A stretch of 13,459 bases of DNA from an uncultured bacterium (GCA_905211505.1 CAJMAX010000030.1:1-13459), one strand, 5' to 3'; positions 1-6,435 are shown, numbered from the stretch's first letter. Notes: generated by a model not told the origin, from the sequence alone. Numbers and translations are program-made.

Positions 1-137
1 CTTTTTCTGATGATCTTTTTCTTAGAATCGGGCAAAATACTTTTAACAGAAATCGTGTCAGATATATCACGTCCAGAATCTGCTTTTACATTATTGGACA
101 ATACAATTAAACACCACTTTTCAGGGGGAAATAATCC
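1..137 (-). pseudogene. Possible C-terminal fragment of a serine beta-lactamase-like protein
   Basis: Read on the minus strand, 137 down to 3 is open and contains the stretch FPPEKWCLIVLSNN followed by a polar helix-like tail with KADSGRDISDTI. This resembles the strand 'P..iVVLSNN' near the C-terminus of class C beta-lactamase / penicillin-binding-protein-like serine hydrolases. That resemblance is recalled, not searched. No start codon or active-site motif (SxxK, YxN) is in the window. The frame runs off the left edge, so its end is not seen. Towards the right it would run into the ppx-like start at 138 on the other strand, so the fragment must be broken there if it is real. Codon use looks plausible for this genome. 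The alternative is non-coding upstream sequence of the plus-strand gene. A plus-strand frame ending at a TAA at 108-110 gives no recognisable protein. Confidence 0.3.
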
Positions 138-236
138 ATGCAATGTGCCGTTATCGATATCGGCTCCAACTCTATACGTTTATCCGTATACGATGCGGAA
201 AAAACGAATTTTAAAATTTTATTTAAAGAAAAAAAT
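138..236 (+). pseudogene. Ppx/GppA-type N-terminal fragment
   Basis: The first codons of the frame starting at 138 encode CAVIDIGSNSIRLSVYDAEK. This is the first phosphate-binding strand and loop (AxIDxGSNSxRL) of the exopolyphosphatase / guanosine pentaphosphate phosphatase family (ASKHA fold). An AGGGGGA Shine-Dalgarno at 123-129, eight bases before the ATG, supports this as a true gene start. Family members are roughly 300-500 residues. Here only about 25-33 residues are present before the sequence becomes an ABC transporter ATPase. The exact break lies in an A-rich stretch (about 200-245) and cannot be fixed by eye, because KILFKEKNIITL would fit either parent. On its own this piece cannot form the enzyme. 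Confidence 0.7.
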
Positions 237-971
237 ATTATAACCTTAAAAAAAAGAGAAGATTTAAAAAATTTTTACCAAAACATGCAAATAATCTTCC
301 AAAATCCTTACTCCAGTTTAAATCCTAAAATGAAAATAGGGCAAATTCTAAAAGAGCCGCTAGAAATAAACACTAACCTAAAAAAAGAAGAAATAAAGAA
401 AATAATAGAAGATAAAATTCAAAAAGTAGGTTTAGATAAAAATTGTTTGAATCTTTATCCACATGAATTTTCAGGCGGACAAAGGCAGCGAATCGCAATT
501 GCACGCTCACTAATTCTAGAACCTGAATTTATTATTGCAGATGAGCCTGTTAGCGCACTGGATGTTAGTATACAAGCTCAAATTATTAATCTGTTAAAAC
601 AACTAAAAGAAGATTTTAATTTAACATTTTTATTTATTTCACACGATTTGAGCGTAATTAAATATCTATCTGACAGAATTGCTATAATGTATCTGGGTGA
701 AATTGTTGAAATTGGAAAAACAGAAGAAATTTTCAATTATCCAAAACATCCGTACACAAAAGCATTATTAAGCTCGGTCCCGAAACTTACACCTAACCAA
801 AAGAAAGAACAAATAAAACTACAAGGAGAACTACCATCTCCAGAAAACTTGCCCTCAGGATGTAAATTTCACACACGTTGCCCTTTTGTTATGGAAACTT
901 GTAAACTGAATCCGCCTTTTGATGTTGAATTTTCGCAAACTCACAAATGTAAATGTTTTTTATATAACTAG
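138..971 (+). CDS. oppF: OppF/DppF-type peptide-transporter ATPase missing Walker A, fused to a Ppx-like N-terminus
   Basis: From about residue 34 this 277-residue frame is a peptide/nickel ABC transporter ATPase, the cytoplasmic motor that powers oligopeptide import. Visible parts are the Q-loop (MQIIFQNPYSSLNP, Q55), the signature FSGGQRQR (111-118), Walker B FIIADEP (131-137), D-loop SALD, the H-loop histidine in FISHD (H169), and the OppD/F-specific tail with HPYTKALLSSVP. A C-terminal cysteine cluster follows (C242, C249, C255, C271, C273). Normal OppF proteins are about 320 residues and carry Walker A (GxSGxGKST) some 50 residues before the Q-loop. Here that part is absent and is replaced by the Ppx-like start, so the product should not bind ATP normally. 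The frame is intact across the join. No Opp permease or binding protein genes are in the window, and no terminator follows. I infer a deletion fusion or a sequence misjoin rather than a working transporter subunit. Confidence 0.85.
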   Translation: MQCAVIDIGSNSIRLSVYDAEKTNFKILFKEKNIITLKKREDLKNFYQNMQIIFQNPYSSLNPKMKIGQILKEPLEINTNLKKEEIKKIIEDKIQKVGLDKNCLNLYPHEFSGGQRQRIAIARSLILEPEFIIADEPVSALDVSIQAQIINLLKQLKEDFNLTFLFISHDLSVIKYLSDRIAIMYLGEIVEIGKTEEIFNYPKHPYTKALLSSVPKLTPNQKKEQIKLQGELPSPENLPSGCKFHTRCPFVMETCKLNPPFDVEFSQTHKCKCFLYN

Positions 972-1007
972 CAAAAATAAAAATGTTTGAATATTTACAT
1001 TATCACT

Positions 1008-1763
1008 ATGATAAAATTAACTATTACAAACTCAACAACACATTTACCCTTAAAATTTGCAAAAGGCAGTGCAAAAGTAAGAACTAATAAAGCTCAAAAA
1101 ATGAATGCAAAATTGTATGAAAATATGAAAAGTGCTTTTTCATACGGTGAAATCTCTCCAGGAATACTAAAAACAATGATACAAAATATCACTGGGAAAA
1201 AAATTAAAATAAAAACCATACCAATAAATACGCAAAAATCAAGACTTGCATTGAGTGCCACTCAAAAAGGAACAATTTCAGGTTATGAAATTCACATTCC
1301 GACAAACCCGGTAACAGCAAGAATTCCTCAAGAATATGCAGGAACAATTCTTTGCAAAACATTTGAATTATTCTCCAGAATACTAAATCCTAAAATCAAT
1401 ACAAGAGAAATAAAATTTATGAATAGGCATAACTTTCAAAGCTATCCGAAATTTATGTCTGAAATATTCTCAACAAAACCTTTAAAAAAGGTAACACTTG
1501 AAAAATTTTTAGGAATATTAAAAACTGAAGAAAAAATAAACTTACTGCAAATAATACGAAATCAAATAAAAATTCAAACAAATGGACATAAAGAAGGTAA
1601 TAAGTATCAACAAAAACTAAATAGTGCTTTTAAACGCTATAATAGTAAATACAAAGAACAGGTACACTACGATAAGTTTGACTTGGATGAAAAACTAAAA
1701 CTCATAGAAGAAACTTTGGCTGCAACATTAAAAAATGAAAGAGCAAAACTGGTCAAACAATAA
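1008..1763 (+). CDS. Hypothetical basic protein
   Basis: A 251-residue protein that I do not recognise. It is lysine-rich with no signal peptide, no membrane segment and no enzyme motif that I can name. It begins MIKLTITNSTTHLPLKFAKG. A middle section contains EYAGTILCKTFELFSRILNPKINTRE. A polar helical C-terminal half contains HKEGNKYQQKLNSAFKRYNS and ends in a predicted helix (DEKLKLIEETLAATLKNERA). I prefer the ATG at 1008 over an in-frame TTG at 987, which only adds seven residues. Neither start has a Shine-Dalgarno. A weak TACATT sits six bases before the ATG, the same spacing as in the leaderless genes here. It lies 36 bases after the oppF-like stop and 22 before smpB, whose -35 region overlaps its end. 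Codon use matches its neighbours. A cytoplasmic lineage-specific protein is the likeliest reading. Confidence 0.7.
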   Translation: MIKLTITNSTTHLPLKFAKGSAKVRTNKAQKMNAKLYENMKSAFSYGEISPGILKTMIQNITGKKIKIKTIPINTQKSRLALSATQKGTISGYEIHIPTNPVTARIPQEYAGTILCKTFELFSRILNPKINTREIKFMNRHNFQSYPKFMSEIFSTKPLKKVTLEKFLGILKTEEKINLLQIIRNQIKIQTNGHKEGNKYQQKLNSAFKRYNSKYKEQVHYDKFDLDEKLKLIEETLAATLKNERAKLVKQ

Positions 1764-1770
1764 ATATCCG

Positions 1771-1785
1771 TGATATAATTGAACT
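1771..1785 (+). promoter_or_regulatory. smpB promoter, extended -10, probably leaderless
   Basis: TGATATAAT at 1771-1779 is a perfect extended -10 element. Only six bases separate TATAAT from the smpB ATG at 1786, so transcription should start at or next to the A of the start codon. A loose -35 (TGGTCA, 1750-1755) lies 18 bases upstream. There is no Shine-Dalgarno. Confidence 0.65.
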
Positions 1786-2238
1786 ATGGATAAAAAAGTA
1801 ATAACAACAAACAGAAAAGCATTTCATGACTACTCAATATATGAAAAATATGTAGCCGGTATTGTTTTGACAGGAACAGAAATTAAGTCTATCAGAAAAA
1901 ACGCAATAAATTTGAAAGATAGCTTTTGCAAAATTGAAGCTAACGAAATATTTATGTACAATTGCCATATTTCACCATATGAACAAGGTAACAGGTATAA
2001 TCACAAAGCAGAAAGAACAAGAAAACTTCTTTTAACAAAAAAAGAAATTCTAAAAATGCAATCTAAAATTAAAAAAGATGGTTACACTATAATTCCACTA
2101 GAGGTGTTTATTACAAAAGGCTTTGCAAAAATAGAAATAGGTCTGGCTAAAGGTAAAAAGCTTCATGACAAACGTGATGATATAGCTAAAAAAGATCAAA
2201 AACGAGAAATGGAAAGAGCAAGTAAGGTTAGTTATTAA
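1786..2238 (+). CDS. smpB: SsrA-binding protein SmpB
   Basis: SmpB binds the tRNA-like domain of tmRNA (SsrA) and delivers it to stalled ribosomes for trans-translation, which tags the incomplete peptide and releases the ribosome. At 150 residues it has the usual family length. Family landmarks occur in order: NRKAFHDY near the start, GIVLTGTEIKSIR (residues 25-37), SPYEQGNRYNHKAERTRKLL (63-82), the beta-barrel strand KGFAKIEIGLAKGKKLHDKR, and a basic C-terminal tail that folds in the mRNA channel. The start at 1786 matches the usual family N-terminus. The gene appears to have its own promoter with no 5' leader. No tmRNA gene is in this window. Downstream, the GC-rich tandem repeat takes the place where a terminator would be expected. 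Confidence 0.98.
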   Translation: MDKKVITTNRKAFHDYSIYEKYVAGIVLTGTEIKSIRKNAINLKDSFCKIEANEIFMYNCHISPYEQGNRYNHKAERTRKLLLTKKEILKMQSKIKKDGYTIIPLEVFITKGFAKIEIGLAKGKKLHDKRDDIAKKDQKREMERASKVSY

Positions 2239-2249
2239 ATTGCGACTTG

Positions 2250-2500
2250 CCTTGCCGATGCGTGCTCGTCTTCCGCTTCGCTTCTGCCTCTGCGAATCCT
2301 TACGCATTTCGCAATAAACGGCAACGCTCTCACTTTCGTCAAGGCTCAACGCCTTGCCGATGCGTGTTCGTCTTCCGCTTCGCTTCTGCCTCTGCGAATC
2401 CTTACGCATTTCGCAATAAACGGCAACGCTCTCACTTTCGTCAAGGCTCAACGCCTTGCCGATGCGTGTTCGTCTTCCGCTTCGCTTCTGCCTCTGCGAA
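2250..2500. repeat. GC-rich 102-bp tandem repeat, about 2.5 copies
   Basis: Two full units (2250-2351 and 2352-2453) differ at a single base (C or T at unit position 16), and a partial third unit (2454-2500, 47 bases) is identical to the second. A unit is about 54% G+C (55 of 102 counted), far above its AT-rich surroundings. One strand is pyrimidine-rich. Each full unit holds short inverted repeats: TGCGAA with TTCGCA around 11 bases, CAAGGC with GCCTTG around five bases (spanning the unit boundary), and CGGCAA with TTGCCG enclosing the latter. The unit length is a multiple of three, which keeps long frames open on both strands, but neither looks like a real protein. It fills the gap between smpB and the minus-strand terminator at 2514. 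It may be a REP-like or other dispersed structured repeat. Function is unknown. Confidence 0.95.
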
Positions 2501-2505
2501 ATGCT

Positions 2506-2536
2506 AAAAAAAACCTGATTTCTAAATGAAATCAGG
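2506..2536 (-). terminator. Rho-independent terminator for the 57-aa minus-strand gene
   Basis: CCTGATTTC (2514-2522) and GAAATCAGG (2528-2536) form a perfect nine-base-pair stem with a five-base loop. Read on the minus strand it is followed at once by eight Ts (2513-2506). The plus-strand side has no T run, so it acts on leftward transcription from the small gene at 2592-2765. Confidence 0.85.
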
Positions 2537-2591
2537 GATAAAATTTGTAGGGGAAAAATTAAATTGGAAATAAAATATAAAATAAAACTTT

Positions 2592-2765
2592 TTATGCTAT
2601 ATGTAACATTTGCTTATTATATGCTGCGATAAAATTCATTTGCTGAAATAACAACTCTGATTTATCAACAAATGGTTCAGGCGAAGCTGCAACAGTTGTT
2701 GTTACTTGATCTTTATAAATATCTTTTAATTTATTATCAATCTTTTTTAAATTTGCAACTGCCAT
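2592..2765 (-). CDS. Small hypothetical protein, 57 residues
   Basis: A short minus-strand frame begins MAVANLKKIDNKLKDIYKD, continues through TTTVAASPEPFVDKSE, and ends FIAAYNKQMLHIA. I do not recognise a family. Support for a real gene comes from three things. An AGAGG Shine-Dalgarno (2778-2774) lies eight bases before the ATG. A clean terminator with eight Ts lies 55 bases after the stop. Its composition is protein-like, with a charged N-terminal helix, a Thr/Pro linker and an amphipathic C-terminal helix. There is no signal peptide or membrane segment. It is divergent from the 677-residue protein at 2946, with about 180 AT-rich bases between them. Promoter-like TATACT sequences lie in that gap, but I cannot assign a complete promoter. 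Its role is unknown; a small regulatory or structural protein is possible. Confidence 0.75.
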   Translation of the reverse strand: MAVANLKKIDNKLKDIYKDQVTTTVAASPEPFVDKSELLFQQMNFIAAYNKQMLHIA

Positions 2766-2945
2766 TGTTTTTGCCTCTCTTCTTCAGTTATCTCTTATGT
2801 ATATATAAAGTATATACAAGTATTCGAATTTCACATTTATTGTCTTTTGTAACATATCTTAACATTAGGAAGAAATTTTCAATCTTTTAGCAACTTTCTG
2901 ACATAAAATGTTTTTATATACTTGTAGGGAAAACAGGAAAGTAGT

Positions 2946-4979
2946 ATGTCTAATCAATCTATAAATGCTCTGAATATACCAAGTATACAAAACAATAAAC
3001 AAATTTATTTTCAGCAATCTCAGCAAAATCCTGCAATGCAAGGTAATACAACAATGCAGGGAATACCTCAAAATGTAGGAAATACAGAACTCGGTAACCG
3101 TGTCAAAAACAGCTCTGAAATGACTCAAAGCCCGTATACACTACCGGTAGCCGCAGGTACATGGTATGCAATAGCTCAAGGTATGGATTCGTTTGGTAAA
3201 AAGTGCGGAGGAACTTACGATGAAAGTATTCTGGGCAAATTTACAGGTAAGGCAGATGCGCTATCCAATAAAGTAACAAACAGTAAACTTGCAAAATCAG
3301 GATTCGGACAATGGATTGGCAACACATACAATGCTATTAGCACCTATATTGACAAAGTTTCAAGCAATCCTAAAAATAGAATATTTTATGCTTTAAGAAA
3401 TCACAGAACTAATCCGGAGTGTAAACTGGTAAAAACTCCGGCTGCAGGTCTTGCAGGTTTTTTAGAAGCGGACACAAGACAGGTTTTTGAAGAATTCTTA
3501 AAACCAACAAAATATGCAGAACAATTAAAACAATATGGAAAAACAAATGATGAAGTAAAGGCCTTTTTAGACAGCGTAAAAGGCTTGTCTAAACAAGAAA
3601 AAATGCGAAAATTACAAGAAGAAGAATTAAAATATTTCGGTAAAAAAGTATCCGATATTGCTGGAAAAACTTCTGATGAACTTGCTAAAATGCTAAAAGA
3701 ATTAAAAATAACCAAAGGTTTAGGCTTTGATTCTGTTGCTCATTATGAAAAAGTAATGAAAGAAGAATACGCACTTAAGCACATGGATGAAATTCTTCAG
3801 GCATTAAGAAAAGGTGACCAAAACCTAAAAATTTCAATCTGGAAAAAAGACGGTTCATTAGGCAAAGTCTTCGGACACTTTTTCGGCAGAGATGTTGGCA
3901 TTGCAGAACTTGCAAACAAATTTGACTTAACCTTAAAAACAGGGGCTAAAACTAAATTCGGTAAATTTGTAGGAAAAGCATTTGGATACCTGACTGAAGG
4001 CTGTACAAACAGATTTGCAGGTGGAAAAGTTGCGGTCGCAATGCAGGCGTTTATCTTTGCAGATATGTTAATCCACACTTTTAACGCTCCAAAAGGAGAA
4101 AAAGGTAAAACTCTTGCTGAAAGATTCGTAAATGACTTTACTTACTTTTTGGCACTTCCTGTTGGCATTTGGGCTATGCACAAAGCCGGAGGCTTAAAAT
4201 ACTTGGGAATGTCCAAAGAACAGGTAAAAGCCTATGAAGAAAATCTAAAATTATTCAAAGAAGGAGCTAAAAACAAATTATTTACGAAAAAAGGATTTAA
4301 AATGCGTTCAAAAGTCTTAAATAGACAATTAAATGCAGGAGTAAAAAATCCATTCCTAAAATTAATCAAAAAAGCAGCTAATATCCTAACAGTAGGACTA
4401 AATCAAAAACCTGTATACTTGTCAAAAAGTTCATCCAACCTTAATTTATTGCGTAAACTTGGATACTGGACAAAAAATGCAGCAGGATATCCTATTAGAT
4501 TTGCAATTCCAATGATGCTAATTTCGCCTATACTTGCAAAATGGGCAACAAAAGCTACTCATAGCGTATTTGGCAGACCAACTAAATCTGTACTTGATGA
4601 AGAAGAAGATTCATCTTCAACCAATAAATCAGATTCAACAGCAGCTGCTGCAAATGCAATGCAAAATAACCCTCAAACAAACCAACAGGTAACACAGGTG
4701 ACTCCGACACAAAAGCCGACTCTTCAGCACAAATCACCAAATGACTATAAAAGTGATACTAATTTAATAAAAATGACAGCAAATGGTAAAAAACCACAAA
4801 CTACCAAACAAACTGAAACTGATAAAAATAAAGAACAAGAACCACTAAGAACATATATACCATCTCCTGTAGGCATGGTACAACAACCTGCAGCTCCAAC
4901 AGGTCTTGATGCAGCATTTGCCCAGGCTGATGAAACAGAAAAATACGTCAACGATATATTAGCAATGAAAATATCCTAA
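2946..4979 (+). CDS. Large hypothetical protein with Q/N-rich head, hydrophobic segments and disordered tail
   Basis: This 677-residue protein matches no family I can name. Residues 1-65 are rich in Gln, Asn and Met (for example QQSQQNPAMQGNTTMQG) and look disordered. Residues 65-350 are mixed, with charged helices (about 170-290). Three hydrophobic stretches follow at about 362-380, 394-412 and 516-534. Residues 550-677 are a disordered tail of Ser, Thr, Gln, Asn and Pro, opening with DEEEDSSSTNKSDS and containing Pro-Gln repeats. There is no N-terminal signal peptide, so membrane association would be internal or peripheral. AGGAAAG at 2935-2941 is the ribosome binding site for the ATG at 2946. 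No terminator follows; the 6S-like RNA promoter starts nine bases after the stop. The architecture suggests a lineage-specific envelope or cell-organisation protein, but this is inference only. Confidence 0.85.
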   Translation: MSNQSINALNIPSIQNNKQIYFQQSQQNPAMQGNTTMQGIPQNVGNTELGNRVKNSSEMTQSPYTLPVAAGTWYAIAQGMDSFGKKCGGTYDESILGKFTGKADALSNKVTNSKLAKSGFGQWIGNTYNAISTYIDKVSSNPKNRIFYALRNHRTNPECKLVKTPAAGLAGFLEADTRQVFEEFLKPTKYAEQLKQYGKTNDEVKAFLDSVKGLSKQEKMRKLQEEELKYFGKKVSDIAGKTSDELAKMLKELKITKGLGFDSVAHYEKVMKEEYALKHMDEILQALRKGDQNLKISIWKKDGSLGKVFGHFFGRDVGIAELANKFDLTLKTGAKTKFGKFVGKAFGYLTEGCTNRFAGGKVAVAMQAFIFADMLIHTFNAPKGEKGKTLAERFVNDFTYFLALPVGIWAMHKAGGLKYLGMSKEQVKAYEENLKLFKEGAKNKLFTKKGFKMRSKVLNRQLNAGVKNPFLKLIKKAANILTVGLNQKPVYLSKSSSNLNLLRKLGYWTKNAAGYPIRFAIPMMLISPILAKWATKATHSVFGRPTKSVLDEEEDSSSTNKSDSTAAAANAMQNNPQTNQQVTQVTPTQKPTLQHKSPNDYKSDTNLIKMTANGKKPQTTKQTETDKNKEQEPLRTYIPSPVGMVQQPAAPTGLDAAFAQADETEKYVNDILAMKIS

Positions 4980-4987
4980 TGTACAAT

Positions 4988-5016
4988 TTGCAAAAGCAAT
5001 AAATATATGTTAAAAT
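4988..5016 (+). promoter_or_regulatory. Promoter of the 6S-like RNA
   Basis: TTGCAA (4988-4993) and TAAAAT (5011-5016) are separated by 17 bases, a near-consensus vegetative promoter. Transcription should start around 5022-5024, exactly at the 5' strand of the terminal RNA stem. Confidence 0.75.
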
Positions 5017-5020
5017 GAAG

Positions 5021-5197
5021 AAAGCTCTGTATAGGTGTTAATTTTGTTCCTACATTTACATAAATAGGGAGAGTTAACTCTCAAGACGCTGAAGTATACC
5101 CGCCGATTTATATCGCCAGCGGGAAACGGATTAGTCAAGGTTCTCACCCACCTGCGAGATCAAGCAGGTAACAAAATCCGCTTATACAGGGCTTTTT
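5021..5197 (+). ncRNA. ssrS: 6S RNA (SsrS-like)
   Basis: 6S RNA mimics an open promoter and sequesters the housekeeping RNA polymerase holoenzyme, mainly in stationary phase. The 175-base transcript predicted here has the expected long rod shape. A 13-bp closing stem pairs AAAGCTCTGTATA (5021-5033) with TATACAGGGCTTT (5183-5195), with one G-U pair. After an internal loop, ATTTTGTT (5041-5048) pairs with AACAAAAT (5170-5177). Inside are small hairpins: GAGAG-UUAA-CUCUC (5069-5082), CCCGC with GCGGG around 5100-5124, and CCTGC with GCAGG near 5152-5168. The large remaining unpaired area fits the central bubble. The closing stem runs into TTTTT and can serve as terminator. No coding frame accounts for this stretch. 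SRP RNA, tmRNA and RNase P signature sequences are absent. The family assignment rests on size, shape and the GGTTCTCACCCACCTGC segment, not on a model search. Confidence 0.72.
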
Positions 5198-5206
5198 ATT
5201 TACTCA

Positions 5207-5235
5207 TTGCACTGACTGCGTCAACATGATATACT
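5207..5235 (+). promoter_or_regulatory. Promoter of the cpaE-like operon
   Basis: TTGCAC (5207-5212) and TATACT (5230-5235) are 17 bases apart, with an extended -10 TG at 5227-5228. Transcription should begin near 5242. This leaves a leader of about 18 bases that carries the AGGGGCGGA ribosome binding site (5245-5253). Confidence 0.75.
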
Positions 5236-5259
5236 ATATTTTGTAGGGGCGGATAAATT

Positions 5260-6435
5260 ATGCAAAAAATTTCAACAATTATATTATCAGATGAATTTTC
5301 AACAAGTGAAGTTTTAAAATTATTCATTGAAGAATTTGATAATCTTGAACTTCTCGAAAGTTCAACAGACTTGTCTGAAATATCAGATAAAGTTTTGTCT
5401 ACAAAAAATAAATCTATCGTAATTGTTGATTTATCTACAAATAAAAAATCTAAATTAGATTTAATCTTAAGACTTACAAAAAGCTGCAAAAACTGTAAAG
5501 TTCTGGCACTTTCAGACAACCCGTCAGTTGATTTAATCATTGAAATTATGCGCGCCGGAGCAAAAGAATTTGTACCTGTACCAATTCTAAAAAATGAATT
5601 TTTCAACGCAGTTCAAAAATTGATCAAAGAATTTGATGAACCGAAAAAAAATAACAAATGTAAAATTATCTCTGTTTTTTCTAATAAAGGCGGAATTGGC
5701 AAAACATCATTAGCAACCAATCTGGCACTTGAGTTATCAAAAATAACAAAAGAAAATATTGCTCTAATAGATTTAAATTTCCAAATGGGTGATATTACAA
5801 CGTTTCTGGATTTAAAACCATCGTTCAACATCTCATACATGCTTGAAAACCTCGATAAAATTAATGAAACATTTTTACTTAGCACACTGGAAAAATACAA
5901 AGGAACAAGTCTATATGTACTGGCAGACCCTCCGTATTTTAAACAAGCAGATAACATTCAGCCAAAACAAATTGCAAAACTATTTCAAATATTAAAAGAG
6001 ACATTTTCATACATAATTGTAGATGCGGAAGCAAGTTTTGACGGCAAGAATATAACAGCACTTGACAATTCGGATATAATTCTTCTTGTTACTGTTGCAA
6101 ACCTCCCGGCACTACGTAATACTCAGAGATGCTTAGAATTATTTGAAAAACTTGGATACGACAAGGAAAAAATAAAGATAATCGTAAACCGATATATGGA
6201 AAACGATGAAATAAAAGAAACTGATATCGAAAAAGTCTTATCTAAAGACATTTATTGGAAAATACCTAACAATTATTTTGCAATAATGAGTGCAATTAAC
6301 AAAGGTATTCCCGTTAGTGATATCAACGATTCTACAAATATTTCGCAAAGTTATAAAGGACTGGCTCAATATATTTCTGACAATTTGTACAGATTAAATA
6401 TGACTGAAAAATTTGAAAACATATTAAACCAATAA
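5260..6435 (+). CDS. cpaE: CpaE/TadZ-type ATPase with receiver-like domain
   Basis: A 391-residue protein of the MinD/ParA superfamily. CpaE/TadZ proteins position Tad (type IVc) pilus machines at the cell pole or membrane. Residues 1-125 form a receiver-like domain with acidic D11/E12 and D57 at the end of strand 3. The lysine expected in strand 5 is missing (GAKEFVPVPI), so it is probably a pseudo-receiver that docks rather than signals. The ATPase domain starts near 134 with a deviant Walker A, FSNKGGIGKTS (140-150, including the MinD-type lysine K143). It continues with ALIDLNFQMGDITTFLDL (Walker A', D171) and Walker B IIVDAE (D255). There is no C-terminal amphipathic tail as clear as in MinD. 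The gene has its own promoter and a strong Shine-Dalgarno, and is followed after 19 bases by a 145-residue gene. Other Tad genes (cpaB, cpaC, cpaF, tadB) are not nearby. It could instead be a MinD-like positioning protein for another machine. Confidence 0.85.
   Translation: MQKISTIILSDEFSTSEVLKLFIEEFDNLELLESSTDLSEISDKVLSTKNKSIVIVDLSTNKKSKLDLILRLTKSCKNCKVLALSDNPSVDLIIEIMRAGAKEFVPVPILKNEFFNAVQKLIKEFDEPKKNNKCKIISVFSNKGGIGKTSLATNLALELSKITKENIALIDLNFQMGDITTFLDLKPSFNISYMLENLDKINETFLLSTLEKYKGTSLYVLADPPYFKQADNIQPKQIAKLFQILKETFSYIIVDAEASFDGKNITALDNSDIILLVTVANLPALRNTQRCLELFEKLGYDKEKIKIIVNRYMENDEIKETDIEKVLSKDIYWKIPNNYFAIMSAINKGIPVSDINDSTNISQSYKGLAQYISDNLYRLNMTEKFENILNQ

Noticed and set aside
10..243. 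Plus-strand 77-codon frame at the left end
   Set aside because: It overlaps the well-supported start at 138 by about 100 bases in another frame, resembles nothing known, and its second half is the shadow of the Ppx-like coding region.
2250..2500. CRISPR array
   Set aside because: The whole 102-base unit is repeated head to tail with no variable spacers, and no cas genes are present.
2098..2507. Long open frames on both strands through the 102-bp repeat, giving 34-residue protein repeats
   Set aside because: The frames stay open only because the unit length is a multiple of three. The minus frame runs antisense into smpB, neither has a ribosome site, and the composition does not match genes here.
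2672..2890. Plus-strand 72-codon frame
   Set aside because: It is the shadow of the minus-strand 57-residue gene and the promoter region. Its composition is Leu/Tyr/Ser-heavy and it has no ribosome site.
5021..5197. SRP RNA, tmRNA or RNase P as the identity of the structured RNA
   Set aside because: The conserved sequence cores of those RNAs are not visible, whereas the 175-base rod with a long closing stem fits 6S RNA.
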